The position numbers and the translations under genes were made by a program. From JBOFSQ01 sp051651625 (GTDB taxonomy: Bacteria; Planctomycetota; Planctomycetia; Pirellulales; Thermoguttaceae), in the NCBI GenBank assembly GCA_051651625.1, contig JBOFSQ010000104.1, positions 1 to 38,450 on the forward strand: a DNA stretch of 38,450 nt, written 5' to 3'. Of this stretch, positions 1 through 8,701 are shown piece after piece (within the stretch, counting starts at the first letter, position 1; each line of letters opens with the position of its first letter). Below the pieces are notes generated by a model. The model did no database searches, had not been told where the DNA came from, and saw only the letters and a list, made by a program, of their open reading frames with translations.

Positions 1-494
1 CGCGAAGTCGCGTCGCAACGCGGGCACCGATCCGCCCAAGTCCGACGAGGCCGACAACCTTCCCCGAAAGCGAAACGCCAAAAAGTTTCGGCCACTCTCC
101 GTTCATCGCTTGGTTGTGTCCTTCGACTATGTGACGCGCAACAGCCAGCATCAGTCCGACCGCGAGATCGGCAACCGAATCGCTGTTCGCCGTCGGCGTG
201 TTGGTAACGACAACACCCGCCGCCTTCGCGGCATCGAGGTCAACGCGATCCACGCCAACACCGTAACGCGACACAACTTTCAAACAGCTTACTCGCTGAA
301 AAACTTCTGCCGTGAAGTAGTCGAGTCCCGCGATTACGCCTTCGCAGCCAGCGAGTTTTTCGACAAGCGCATCCGCCGCGAGAGGTTTTCCCGATTCGTT
401 CCAAACAATCGTATAACCACGCGACTGCAAAAGTTCGAGCGGAGATTTGTCGTTCTTGGCGAACGATGTTGACGTGATTAGGATTTTTGTCATT
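1..494 (-). CDS. D-isomer-specific 2-hydroxyacid dehydrogenase (phosphoglycerate dehydrogenase-like), C-terminus beyond window
   Basis: Reading the minus strand from ATG at 494 gives MTKILITSTSFAKNDKSPLE, then RYGVGVDRVDLDAAKAAG and TNTPTANSDSVADLAVGLML. This is the usual N-terminal half of SerA-type dehydrogenases. The frame runs off the window at the NAD-binding loop GLGRIGARVA (G-x-G-x-x-G), so about 164 residues are present out of the family's usual 310-330 or more. Such enzymes oxidise a D-2-hydroxyacid with NAD; phosphoglycerate is the classic substrate, but glyoxylate or hydroxypyruvate reductase is equally possible from this fragment. I see no strong Shine-Dalgarno sequence. A GTATCCGTTCACG motif, the end of a repeat element, lies about 17 nt upstream of the start. 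Confidence 0.88.
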
Positions 495-510
495 GGTTTT
501 ACTTCTTTTG

Positions 511-833
511 TATCCGTTCACGCGGATTGTTTCACCATTTGGCGTGAACGCGGCGTTTTTTGCCCCGACGGGGCAGCAAGTTCAATAACCGGCGGTAAGT
601 GCCGCCGCGATAGCGGCAAGCGCAACCGCCGGTGACGCGAACGAAAATCCGGTGCGTCTGTAGGACGCTACCAAACGTTTGAGTCAACCTTGTGGTCGGT
701 AGCGTCCTACAGACGCTCGATTTTTTGTGGGGCACTACCGTAAGCTGCGCGGAGTACCGCTTGCATACGGTTATTGAAATCGCTGCCCCGACGGGGCAAA
801 TATGGCAACGGTAGCGCAGTCAAGTTTCGTGAC
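511..833. repeat. MITE-like composite palindromic element, copy A1
   Basis: This element fills the 396-base gap between the dehydrogenase start and the S46 peptidase stop. Its left end is GTATCCGTTCACG (511-523) and its right end holds CAACGGTAGCGCAGTCAAG (805-823). The 238-bp core (561-798) starts and ends with the palindrome TGCCCCGACGGGGCA. It contains nested inverted repeats, including a perfect 19-bp pair GCGTCTGTAGGACGCTACC / GGTAGCGTCCTACAGACGC. A core of identical length with about a dozen mismatches recurs at 29331-29568. No coding potential is visible. The remaining bases to 890 hold nothing I recognise. Confidence 0.85.
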
Positions 834-890
834 CCCACGAAAATGAGACGGTAATTTCCGCGGTTTCGCCCGACTCGTAGTGATGACGTA

Positions 891-2984
891 TCACGGTTTT
901 ATCTCCTTCACAATCCGTTCCGCGCCGTAAACTTTGCGAAGTGCTTCAATGAGAAACGCCGCATGCACACAGACTGTGCGCGATTGAACGTCGGTGTAGA
1001 GAAAATCAGCAGTGAGGCTCTGAAGATTGCCGTCGAAGACAAGTCCAACAATCTCGCCGCTCGCGTTCACAAGCGGACTGCCGCTGTTGCCACCGATGAT
1101 GTCGTTCGTCGTCACCAAGTTAACGGGCGTCGCCGCGTCAAGACGCTCGCGCGCGGCACTCCACTTCGGCGGCAAGTCAAACGGCGGCGACGACTTGTGC
1201 TCACTCTCGCGGGCGTAGAGTCCCGCAACTTTTGTCCACGCCGGAACCGCTTCGCCGTCGTCTTCAGTGTATCCCTTCACCTGCCCATACGAAAGCCGCA
1301 ACGTAAACGTCGCGTCGGGATAGACGCTCGTACCATACTTCGCAAACCGCTCATTGGCAACCTCTGCGTAAAGCTGCCGTAGCGGCTCGTCAACTTCCGT
1401 TTCACGCTGTTTTCGAACCTTGCGAGCGGTTTGGTCAAGTGCGCGCGCAAGCCGAATCATGGGATCGTCCGACTTCTCAATCGCTTCACGTCCACCTTCG
1501 GCGAGTCGTTTGCGTTCGGCAACGTCGGCAAGTTTTGTCCTGTATGGGAGACTCGCCGCATTGTGTGGCAGCAAATAGACATAAACCCACGACTCTAGGT
1601 AGTCTGGATCGTTTTTGTCTACATTCTCAAGCACATTTCCCAGACGATCAAAGAGCCCATTCGTCAAAAACGACCATGTCCAATTAGTAAGCAACGCCTT
1701 CGCCACCGCGTCGGTGATTTTGAGTTGTTCCACGTCGGCGTAAATCGGTGCTTCCGAAAAAAGTGAGTGTTTGAGCGAGACAAGGTTGGAGTCGCGGTAT
1801 TCGCGGAGCCGCTCTTCACTAGGTTTTTCCAGTTCGTCTGCCATCCTCACGAGCGTTCGTGCAATGCCGAAGAGACGCGAATTGTAAATTTCACCACCTT
1901 CGTAAAAGGTGTACGCGTGCTCAAGGTTTTCCAATCGTCTAAGAATTGTTTCGAGGCGTTCTGCCCTTGTCTTGTCAAGAAATCCCCGATCTTGTTCAAT
2001 TTTCACTTTCCATAGTTCCGGCGATGCGAGGCCGAGCATCTGCCCGTAACGGAGCTTGCGGGAGTTTTTCACACCATCAATTTCTCCCTTGATTCGCCGC
2101 AGATTTTCCGCTGAACGCTCCGCAAAGACGCTGAAGAGCACCTCGTTGCGGAAGAGTTTGTCAAGCTGTCGCGGCAGCAAGCCATAAGCGTACAACTGGA
2201 GATGATCTTTGAAGAGTGCCCGCTGCGTGCGCCCCGGGTGACCGGCGACGAAGACGAGTTCGTCGTCGGTGACGTGTGTGTTCCACTTTAAGTGTTGCGG
2301 TGTGGAAGCAGGTTTATTGTCTTCGTAGACGCGGAAGAGTGCGGCGTCGAGGCAGTAGCGTGGATATTCGAAGTTGTCGGTGTCGCCGCCGAACGCTGCG
2401 ATCTGCTGCTCCGGTGCCCAGACGAGGCGAACGTCGGTGTAACGCTTGTAACGGTACAGATGATACGCGCCGCCTTGATAGAGCGTGACGATTTCACACT
2501 TGAGCCCTGTCGCGTCCGACTCTTCATTCTCGATGCGACTCATCACCGCGCGACGCGATTTTTCGGCGTCTTCAAGACTCATCTCGGACGTGACGGCGGC
2601 GTTAACTTTGTCCGTTACGTCGAGCGTACTGATCAAGACAACGAGTTCTGCGTTCTTGCACGGCATCTCATCTTCGAGACGCTGTGCGGTGAAACCGTTT
2701 GCAAGCAGGTCGTTTTCGGGCGTTGAGAGTTCGTTGATTTGTCGTGCGCCGACGTGGTGGTTTGTCAGAACCAAACCGTTTGGCGAGACGAACGAACCGC
2801 TCCCGTTCGGGAATCTCACACAACTTTGCTGAACGTGCGTGAGCCACTCGTCCGAAAGTTTGACGCCGTATTTCTCGGCAATCGTCGTGAGCGGCGGATT
2901 CGAAAAGAGCCACATACCTTCGTCGGCTGCAACAAAACCTGTCACCGCTACGAACACCGCTACACAAAAATAGAAAATTCGCAT
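891..2984 (-). CDS. S46 family serine peptidase, DPP7-like dipeptidyl peptidase, exported
   Basis: The 697-residue protein starts with a signal peptide (MRIFYFCVAVFVAVTGFVAA, about 1-20), then mature DEGMWLFSN, typical of S46 dipeptidyl peptidases. The catalytic parts are visible: the His motif LVLTNHHVG (71-79), the Asp motif FGGDTDNFEYPR (198-209) and the Ser motif GGNSGSPLV with Ser634. Length matches the family (about 700). Residue 652 in FDGN lies 18 residues after the serine. In the characterised enzymes this spacing marks the S1 residue, Gly in DPP7 and Arg in DPP11, so Gly652 predicts a hydrophobic P1 preference rather than Asp/Glu. These enzymes release dipeptides from oligopeptides in the periplasm. 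AAGG lies about 9 nt upstream of the ATG. The gene appears monocistronic. Confidence 0.93.
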   Translation of the reverse strand: MRIFYFCVAVFVAVTGFVAADEGMWLFSNPPLTTIAEKYGVKLSDEWLTHVQQSCVRFPNGSGSFVSPNGLVLTNHHVGARQINELSTPENDLLANGFTAQRLEDEMPCKNAELVVLISTLDVTDKVNAAVTSEMSLEDAEKSRRAVMSRIENEESDATGLKCEIVTLYQGGAYHLYRYKRYTDVRLVWAPEQQIAAFGGDTDNFEYPRYCLDAALFRVYEDNKPASTPQHLKWNTHVTDDELVFVAGHPGRTQRALFKDHLQLYAYGLLPRQLDKLFRNEVLFSVFAERSAENLRRIKGEIDGVKNSRKLRYGQMLGLASPELWKVKIEQDRGFLDKTRAERLETILRRLENLEHAYTFYEGGEIYNSRLFGIARTLVRMADELEKPSEERLREYRDSNLVSLKHSLFSEAPIYADVEQLKITDAVAKALLTNWTWSFLTNGLFDRLGNVLENVDKNDPDYLESWVYVYLLPHNAASLPYRTKLADVAERKRLAEGGREAIEKSDDPMIRLARALDQTARKVRKQRETEVDEPLRQLYAEVANERFAKYGTSVYPDATFTLRLSYGQVKGYTEDDGEAVPAWTKVAGLYARESEHKSSPPFDLPPKWSAARERLDAATPVNLVTTNDIIGGNSGSPLVNASGEIVGLVFDGNLQSLTADFLYTDVQSRTVCVHAAFLIEALRKVYGAERIVKEIKP

Positions 2985-3012
2985 CGCAAAAACCTTTCGT
3001 TGAGAGAAAATT

Positions 3013-3055
3013 GGTGGACGCTATGAAATGTCCACTACGTCCACACTGTCCACCA
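3013..3055. repeat. 9-bp phased TCCA repeats upstream of the S46 peptidase gene
   Basis: TCCACTACG, TCCACACTG and TCCACC follow each other at a 9-bp period, and the tract ends are inverted (GGTGGAC / GTCCACC). A similar tract (TCCATACTG, TCCATCAAG, TCCATAACG, TCCACC) lies inside the element at 11332-11622. The position is 29-71 nt upstream of the peptidase ATG, where a promoter or leader would be. Confidence 0.6.
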
Positions 3056-3088
3056 AGGATTAAACCTGCGCAGTGAGTATACCAGTTC

Positions 3089-4051
3089 TCATTCCTGCGC
3101 GAAGGAGTCGGGCCGTGTGACGTGAACCAGTGCTGGCGACGATGTGTCTTCGTCTTCGGTTTCAACGTCGAGTGGTGTCGGTGACAGACCGATGATGACG
3201 AACGCCAGTGTCGCCCAGCCTAAAATTCGTCGTCCCCAACCGAGCGGCGTTGAGTCGTTTTGTGTTGGCGGGTGTGAAATCCCCATCAGCGTAATCAAGA
3301 CCAAGAGCAAAATCCAGTGCCACAAACGGAACCACAAAACGAGAATCACCACCGCATAAAACAGAACCCTCGAAAGAACCGCCGCCCACTTCCCACAAAG
3401 CGAGTAGAAGATGTGTCCGCCATCGAGTTGCCCGAACGGCATCAGGTTGAGCGACGTTAGCAGAAGTCCGACCCAACCGGCAAGTCCGACCGGATGAACA
3501 TAGAGCGTGATGTCGGAAGCGAAGTTTCCGTGAATGAGATGTGTGAGCCAAGTGAAGAGTATCGAGTCGCCAAATATCAGGCCGCCTGCGGACTGCCCGC
3601 TCGGTGCCAGCGACGACCAAAGAATGCCGTAGTAGCAACAGATGAGCGTCGGGATAAGTCCTGCGATTGGACCGGAGATTCCGATGTCGAAAAGTGCGCG
3701 GGTGTTCGGGATTCGCCCGCCCATCGTGATGACAGCACCGAGCGTTCCGAACGGGCCGACGGGGAGCGGAATAAAGTACGGCAGACTCGCCGCGACCCGA
3801 TAACGCAACGACTGGACAAAGTGGCCGAATTCGTGGGCCGTCAAGATTATCATCAGCGGTACCGAAAACCAAAGGCCGTCCGCAATCGCTTCGAGAACGA
3901 GCGACCAACTCAAATCAGGAAACGCTGGCAAATACATCCAGCCCCAGAGCAGCGACGTTAACGGCGCGCCTTCGTGAAGTGCTGTCGTGGTTATCCACGT
4001 CAGCAAGTAGAGGATGAGCGGGATGCGCCAAGATTGTTTCGCGTGTGACAA
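3089..4051 (-). CDS. Site-2 protease family (M50) membrane metalloprotease
   Basis: This multi-pass membrane protein carries the zinc motif HEFGH (residues 73-77 from the start chosen here) and the second M50 motif in LMPFGQLDGGHI, where the Asp is the third metal ligand. Hydrophobic segments surround both motifs, and the first is WRIPLILYLLTWITTTA. The family cleaves substrates within the membrane; the substrate here is unknown. I chose TTG at 4051 because GAGGT lies 9 nt upstream and the first membrane segment follows directly. In-frame ATGs at 4141 and 4252 would add 30 or 67 residues without a visible binding site. The tail after the last membrane segment is acidic. It is divergent from the STAS gene, with about 275 bp between them that must hold both promoters. 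Confidence 0.85.
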   Translation of the reverse strand: MSHAKQSWRIPLILYLLTWITTTALHEGAPLTSLLWGWMYLPAFPDLSWSLVLEAIADGLWFSVPLMIILTAHEFGHFVQSLRYRVAASLPYFIPLPVGPFGTLGAVITMGGRIPNTRALFDIGISGPIAGLIPTLICCYYGILWSSLAPSGQSAGGLIFGDSILFTWLTHLIHGNFASDITLYVHPVGLAGWVGLLLTSLNLMPFGQLDGGHIFYSLCGKWAAVLSRVLFYAVVILVLWFRLWHWILLLVLITLMGISHPPTQNDSTPLGWGRRILGWATLAFVIIGLSPTPLDVETEDEDTSSPALVHVTRPDSFAQE

Positions 4052-4326
4052 TGGTTTGTTACCTCGTGTGAGGATATGGAGTTCTGTGACGGTTTTCACA
4101 AGTATACCGTCAACGGCTTCGCGTTCAATCCGCCATCGCATACTGTTTTGCGCCGCACGATTTTGGGCTGGGGGTTTGAAAGCCTCAAGTTTCGTGTATA
4201 CTCCCCCCTTGGTTTTTCGGCCTTGTTGGTTCTTTGCGTATTGTCGCCCCAAAACCGTTTGGCGGCGTTTTGAAATTGTTTTCGTTCAGAGAGAGTTTGT
4301 GTTCAATAAGTCCAGAGGAGAAAGAA

Positions 4327-4704
4327 ATGCCTACGCCACGCATTGATGTCAAGCGAGTTGCTGACATCACCATCGCTGTATGTCGTGATACCAAACTCAA
4401 CGATGACCTCGTCATCCAAGAGTGGGGCGATCAGTTGCTCGCATTGGTCGCGGACCCAACTTCGCGGAAGATTTTGGTTAACTTTGAACGTGTTCTTTTC
4501 ATGTCGAGTTCTGCGCTTCGCGCGCTCATCACGCTCAACAAGAAGGTGAAAGAGGCGAACGCAACGCTGTTCCTCTGCTCGATTGACGACAACATCATGG
4601 AAGCGTTTCGTATCACGCGACTTGATACCGTCTTCACGATCAAGCGGAACGAGGACGAAGGGGTACGAAGTTTCACCTTTTTGGGCGGCGACGCCAAAAA
4701 GTAG
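4327..4704 (+). CDS. STAS domain anti-sigma factor antagonist
   Basis: The 125-residue protein has the SpoIIAA/RsbV STAS fold pattern: a hydrophobic strand (VADITIAVC), then KILVNFERVLFMSSSALRAL with the serine cluster where the family is phosphorylated, then helix LITLNKKVKEANATLFLC. In the partner-switching scheme, the unphosphorylated antagonist binds the anti-sigma kinase and frees the sigma factor. The ATG at 4327 is preceded by AGAGGAG at good spacing; upstream in-frame starts have no such site. The next gene, 21 bp downstream, encodes the expected kinase partner. No sigma factor or phosphatase gene is adjacent, so the target is unknown. Confidence 0.9.
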   Translation: MPTPRIDVKRVADITIAVCRDTKLNDDLVIQEWGDQLLALVADPTSRKILVNFERVLFMSSSALRALITLNKKVKEANATLFLCSIDDNIMEAFRITRLDTVFTIKRNEDEGVRSFTFLGGDAKK

Positions 4705-4725
4705 ACCCAATACGGGAGTGGTCTG

Positions 4726-5151
4726 ATGCCTCTATCGCCGTTGGAGTGGAGCAGAGAGGTCTCGTTTGCCAGCGACATGAAAGCTGCGCGTTCGATTGTC
4801 GATGCTGTACTCGAAAATCTTGGAGCGGCGGGGTGGTCGAGCCGAGACATCTTCGCCGTAGAAATGGCCCTTGAGGAAGGGTTCATTAACGCTGTTACGC
4901 ACGGCAACAAATCTGACCCCAGCAAAAAAGTTCACTACGCCGAGACGCTGACACCCGATACGGCACGTTTTCGCATTCGAGACGAAGGTGAAGGGTTCGA
5001 CACCAAAAATGTCCCCGACCCAACGGCCATCGAAAATCTTGAAGTCGCGTCGGGGCGCGGAGTTCATCTCATTCGCGGTTTTATGACTGTTATCGAGTAC
5101 AACGATGATGGAACCGTTCTCCAGATGGAAAAGCGACGCTCGAAAGAGTGA
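4726..5151 (+). CDS. Anti-sigma regulatory factor, RsbW-like serine/threonine kinase (HATPase_c)
   Basis: The 141-residue protein is a single GHKL ATPase domain. The N-box is EMALEEGFINAVTHGNK, the G1 box is RIRDEGEGFD and the G2 box is GRGVHLIRGFM. Size and motif order match RsbW/SpoIIAB-type anti-sigma kinases, which phosphorylate the STAS antagonist and sequester a sigma factor. It follows the STAS gene by 21 bp, so the two are almost certainly co-transcribed. The next open frame (pseudopilin) could overlap its 3' end if that gene starts at 5105. What it regulates cannot be read from the window. Confidence 0.92.
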   Translation: MPLSPLEWSREVSFASDMKAARSIVDAVLENLGAAGWSSRDIFAVEMALEEGFINAVTHGNKSDPSKKVHYAETLTPDTARFRIRDEGEGFDTKNVPDPTAIENLEVASGRGVHLIRGFMTVIEYNDDGTVLQMEKRRSKE

Positions 5152-5173
5152 GCCGGTACACACGCGAAGAGTA

Positions 5174-5626
5174 GTGTGTTATCGCGGTGGTTTTACGCTG
5201 CTGGAGCTGCTGATCTCACTGGTTATCTTGTCGGGTTGCATCGTCATCATAGGCGAACTTACGCGGCACAGTCTCCGCGACGCCCGCCAAACGCAGAATC
5301 TAATCCAAGCCGAACTTCTCGCAGAATCGATTCTGTCGCGCTGCATCATCGGCGAGATCGAACTTCTACCGGTCGCCGAACGCCCAATCGAAGAGAGCGA
5401 AGATTCCGGCGCGTGGGACGGTGCAATTCCGCGCTGGCTCTACTCAATCGACATAAGCACTATCGACGAAACTGGGCTACTCGAACTGATCGTAACGGTG
5501 CGTGAAAACCTCCCACTCGAACAACGCCCCACAACTTGCGTCCTCACTCGCTGGCTCATCGACCCAGATGTCGAAAACCCGCCCGAAGAAGAAGAGGAAA
5601 CGACAGCCGAGTCGGGGACGATGTGA
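5174..5626 (+). CDS. Prepilin-type pseudopilin (type II secretion/type IV pilus-like minor subunit)
   Basis: A prepilin cleavage/methylation motif GG|FTLLELLISLVIL sits at the N-terminus, with Glu5 of the mature protein present, followed by HSLRDARQTQNLIQAELLAE, a pattern of GspI/PilV-like minor pseudopilins. The rest is short, polar and ends in an acidic tail (EEEEETTAE). I chose GTG at 5174 because it gives a short leader and avoids overlap. ATG at 5105 would add 23 residues and overlap the kinase gene by 47 bp. The gene continues the STAS/kinase operon and converges with peptide deformylase, leaving only 19 bp between the stops. No other secretion gene is adjacent; a GspK-like gene lies at 17377-18903. 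Confidence 0.78.
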   Translation: MCYRGGFTLLELLISLVILSGCIVIIGELTRHSLRDARQTQNLIQAELLAESILSRCIIGEIELLPVAERPIEESEDSGAWDGAIPRWLYSIDISTIDETGLLELIVTVRENLPLEQRPTTCVLTRWLIDPDVENPPEEEEETTAESGTM

Positions 5627-5645
5627 GTCGCGTAATGTCACCGCA

Positions 5646-6227
5646 TCAGCAGAACTGATTCTCAATACTCTCTAGCGACTTGATTATTTCTGCGTCGGGT
5701 GCAATCTTTCCGCTGGCTTGGTTGCGTGCGAAGACCGATTCGAGATACTCCAAATCTTCGCGGACATCGGCAAACGCTGTCGGCGTGAGGCGATCAATAA
5801 ATGCAACGCCAGAAAGGTGATCGAGTTCGTGCTGCGCGGCGCGGGCGAGCATCCCGTCCCACGCGAAACTCTGCGGCTCACCCGCCAGCGAAATTCCCTC
5901 GATCTCCAACTTCGCCGAACGAATAACCTTCGCACGCACGTCAGGAAAACTGAGACAACCTTCTTCGTCTTCTTCGTTCCCTTTTCGTCGTTGAATGACA
6001 GGATTGATCAAGACAAACTCTTCGTTCGTCTTCGCCGCGTCGCCAGAAGTATTGACGACAAATAACTGAAGCGGCAAACCAACCTGATTGGCAGCCAAAC
6101 CGATCCCGTCTTGCTGATACATCAGCGCGAACATCTCACCAACAATCCGCCGCAACTCCTTGTTGATGCGGCAAATCGGCTTCGATTTGTAACGTAAAAC
6201 CGGATGAGGATAAATCTGTATTTCCAT
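5646..6227 (-). CDS. def: Peptide deformylase
   Basis: The 193-residue protein carries all three deformylase motifs: GIGLAANQVG (41-50), EGCLS with the metal-binding Cys (89-93) and QHELDH with the HExxD pair (132-137). It removes the formyl group from the N-terminal methionine of new proteins. Start MEIQIYPHPVLR at 6227 is where the family normally begins. An upstream ATG at 6260 overlaps the stop of the previous gene by 10 bp and would add 11 residues; neither has a clear Shine-Dalgarno sequence, which suggests translational coupling. It is last in an apparent operon with the exported NPCBM-like protein and the E2 acyltransferase. The usual neighbour fmt is not here. Confidence 0.95.
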   Translation of the reverse strand: MEIQIYPHPVLRYKSKPICRINKELRRIVGEMFALMYQQDGIGLAANQVGLPLQLFVVNTSGDAAKTNEEFVLINPVIQRRKGNEEDEEGCLSFPDVRAKVIRSAKLEIEGISLAGEPQSFAWDGMLARAAQHELDHLSGVAFIDRLTPTAFADVREDLEYLESVFARNQASGKIAPDAEIIKSLESIENQFC

Positions 6228-6250
6228 GACTTTGCGATTAAGAGAAACGT

Positions 6251-7411
6251 TCACAAACATAACGACAACGACCGCAGATCAACCAGTGCGCCCGGCGCAG
6301 GAATACCATTTGGAAAATCAACAACGATCACCACTTGTTGTATGCCGCTAACGTCGATGTCGATGGGGAGCGGCGGCGAATCTCCGGAAAGTGTCCACTC
6401 GCCGAGGACGCGTTCGCCGACGCCGCGCACGATGAAACGCGCTTTGCCAAACGGTATCGAACGTCGCGCAATCTTCACGCTCCCAGAAAGCCGCACGACT
6501 TCAGAATCAACACGATACTCAATCTCCGTCTTCGCCGCTACACTTGCAAGGTCGAGCGAGACGTTTCGCAAGTCGCCAACAAAAATCGCAGACGCACGCA
6601 TCGACACCGGAGTTAAATCCGCAAGCGGAATACGTCGCGTCGGCGTAAACTGAATCGCCGTTACATCGCTGAACGGAAACGTCAAACGTAGCCGCTCGAC
6701 AGTTTCAAGCGTCAACATTTCTCCAGACGACTCAAATTGATGAACGACAAATCGTGAACCGTCGCGCGTCTCGATGTGCGCAGCGGCGGGCGGTGCGGTG
6801 TGACTCGCCGTCGTTTGGGCGTAAATCACGCCAACAAGTTTTTGAGTTGCAATCGCCAGCGTCTCACCGCTCCCAGCCGCTTCAAAGTTAACTCGCCCAG
6901 CCGACACACTCTTCACGATTCCGTCGTAACAATCAGCGAAGTCGCCTTGCGCGATAACGAGTCGATCACTGGCAGAATGTTCGCGGACGAGATCATTCCA
7001 AACGCGATCACGATCAGACGCATTGTCGAACCGCACCGCAGCGACAGCGGCGAGCGGTACTGTAAGCGGCTCCGCTTGCAGCGGCGTTGTTAGCGTGATT
7101 GTCGCACCGTCTTGACTCTCAAAGTTGTCTGCGGCAACGAGCGAACCATCACGACAGACGACACGAACCTTCGGCACCGCCAGCACCGAACTCGCGCCGA
7201 GAACACGCAGCGTTGTGATCGCCTCTGCGGGCAATCGTTCATCACGCTGTTCATCGCGCGACGGTGCTGTCTGCAAACGTAACGCAACCCCCGCAGCATC
7301 GCAAGACGCGAGCGTCCCGACGTGACATTCGCCGTGAACGTCAACAACCTCCACGTCTGCCGCAGATGCAGACGCAACGAGACAAATGATGAGGAGGAAG
7401 GCAAACCGCAT
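6251..7411 (-). CDS. Exported protein with NPCBM-like C-terminal domain
   Basis: The 386-residue protein has a signal peptide (MRFAFLLIICLVASASA, cleavage before ADVEVVD). The middle is beta-rich with repeated short patterns such as VRVVCRDGSLVAADNF and HIETRDGSRFVVHQF, suggesting two or three related small beta modules. The last 95 or so residues (EYRVDSEVVRLSGSVKIA to VVIVVDFPNG) resemble the NPCBM/NEW2 putative carbohydrate-binding module, though the usual DHADW signature has decayed to GALVDLRS. Binding to envelope glycan is an inference. Its ATG directly abuts the stop of the E2 gene, so the two are translationally linked. Confidence 0.7.
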   Translation of the reverse strand: MRFAFLLIICLVASASAADVEVVDVHGECHVGTLASCDAAGVALRLQTAPSRDEQRDERLPAEAITTLRVLGASSVLAVPKVRVVCRDGSLVAADNFESQDGATITLTTPLQAEPLTVPLAAVAAVRFDNASDRDRVWNDLVREHSASDRLVIAQGDFADCYDGIVKSVSAGRVNFEAAGSGETLAIATQKLVGVIYAQTTASHTAPPAAAHIETRDGSRFVVHQFESSGEMLTLETVERLRLTFPFSDVTAIQFTPTRRIPLADLTPVSMRASAIFVGDLRNVSLDLASVAAKTEIEYRVDSEVVRLSGSVKIARRSIPFGKARFIVRGVGERVLGEWTLSGDSPPLPIDIDVSGIQQVVIVVDFPNGIPAPGALVDLRSLSLCL

Positions 7412-8665
7412 TTACCCACCACACGCGAGGAGCACGGCGATGTTTTCGAGGTTCGTCACGAGCGATTGCAGAAACTTGGCGGCGGGGGCACCGTCAATCG
7501 CACGGTGATCGAACGTGAGCGAAAGCGGAATCGACGGATAGTGTTCCATCGTGCCGTTTTTGTCGCGGAGACGCCAGACGATTGTGTTCACTCCCAAAAT
7601 CGCAACCTGCGGCGGATTGATAACCGGCGTGAACGACTCAATCCCCGCCGCGCCAAGATTACTCACGGTAAAACTCCCGCCAGTGAGCAAGTCCGGTGCG
7701 ATGTTCCCCTCACGACAACCAGCAGCCAGTTGCTTCGTTGTTGTCGAAACATCTTGGAGTGAGAGCGTGTCGCATTCACGAATCACAGGCACCATCAGTC
7801 CACGCGGCGTGTCAACGGCGACGGCAATGTTGGCGTGCGCGAAACGTCGAATCGACGTGTCAAGAAAATGTGCGTTGATGTCGGGGAACGCAACGAGCGT
7901 CCGCGAAAGTGCGAAGACAAGAAGGTCGTTGATCGTGACCGAATCGCATCCGAGTTGCGGCATCGCCTTCGCACTCTTGCGAAACGCGAGAACCGCCGTG
8001 GCGTCGAAGCTCGTGTTGAGCGTGAGCTGCGCCATCTCGTGGAGCGAGCGGTACATGTTCTCGGCGATTACTTTCCGAATTTTCGAGAGCGGTTTGTCGT
8101 CATAGTCGCCGACTATTGGTGAGACGTTTGCACTGGCAACACTCTTCTTCGCTGACGCTGTTCGCGGTGACGGCCCGCTTGCGGCGAGTGTACGCACGTC
8201 GCGTTCGATGACGCGGCCTCCCGGACCGGTCGGCGTGGCATCGGCTAGATCGACTCCCGCTGCCTCCGCGACGCGACGCGCGCGAGGTGAAACCGCGCCA
8301 GTCGCTTTCGTTGTTGCAGTCGTCGTCGCCGCTGGTGCCGTTGCAGCAGTTTTGCGTTCGACTGGAGTTGCCGCAACCGACGCAGCACTCGACGACGCGA
8401 CGTTTGGCGCGGGTGAAAACTTTTCACCCGCGTCGCCAATCACGCACACGTTCGCACCAACCGCAATTTCGTCACCCGCCGCACACAACAGCGCGAGCAC
8501 AACGCCGTCGCGTTTCGCCACTTCCTCGAAACTGCTCTTGCCCGTCTCAAGTTCAAACAAAACGTCGTTGGTCTTAACTGCGTCGCCGACCTTGACCTTC
8601 CACGACGAAAGAACGGCACTCTCCTCGGAAATCCCCATCTGCGGCATCGGTACAAAATCGGCCAT
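7412..8665 (-). CDS. Dihydrolipoamide acyltransferase (E2) of a 2-oxoacid dehydrogenase complex
   Basis: The 417-residue protein has an N-terminal lipoyl domain (1-78) with the attachment lysine in FELETGKSSFEE (Lys43), an Ala/Thr-rich linker, a peripheral-subunit-binding domain (VSPRARRVAEAAGVDLADATPTGPGGRV) and a catalytic domain ending in DHRAIDG, the active-site His/Asp motif. It transfers an acyl group from lipoate to CoA in the pyruvate, 2-oxoglutarate, branched-chain or acetoin complexes; which one cannot be decided. The ATG at 8665 has AGGAG 6 nt upstream. No E1 or E3 gene is in the window; downstream genes are the NPCBM-like protein and deformylase. A repeat element starts 36 nt upstream. 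Confidence 0.92.
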   Translation of the reverse strand: MADFVPMPQMGISEESAVLSSWKVKVGDAVKTNDVLFELETGKSSFEEVAKRDGVVLALLCAAGDEIAVGANVCVIGDAGEKFSPAPNVASSSAASVAATPVERKTAATAPAATTTATTKATGAVSPRARRVAEAAGVDLADATPTGPGGRVIERDVRTLAASGPSPRTASAKKSVASANVSPIVGDYDDKPLSKIRKVIAENMYRSLHEMAQLTLNTSFDATAVLAFRKSAKAMPQLGCDSVTINDLLVFALSRTLVAFPDINAHFLDTSIRRFAHANIAVAVDTPRGLMVPVIRECDTLSLQDVSTTTKQLAAGCREGNIAPDLLTGGSFTVSNLGAAGIESFTPVINPPQVAILGVNTIVWRLRDKNGTMEHYPSIPLSLTFDHRAIDGAPAAKFLQSLVTNLENIAVLLACGG

Positions 8666-8701
8666 GATTACTCCTTGTTGATTGGTTTTTTGGGGGGTGT
8701 G

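Noticed and set aside
3013..3055. CRISPR-like short direct repeats
   Set aside because: Units are 9 bp, without spacers of constant length and without cas genes.
2668..3165. 165-codon minus-strand frame across the S46 peptidase start
   Set aside because: Overlaps the signal peptide region of the peptidase in another frame and is Arg/Ser-rich without motif.
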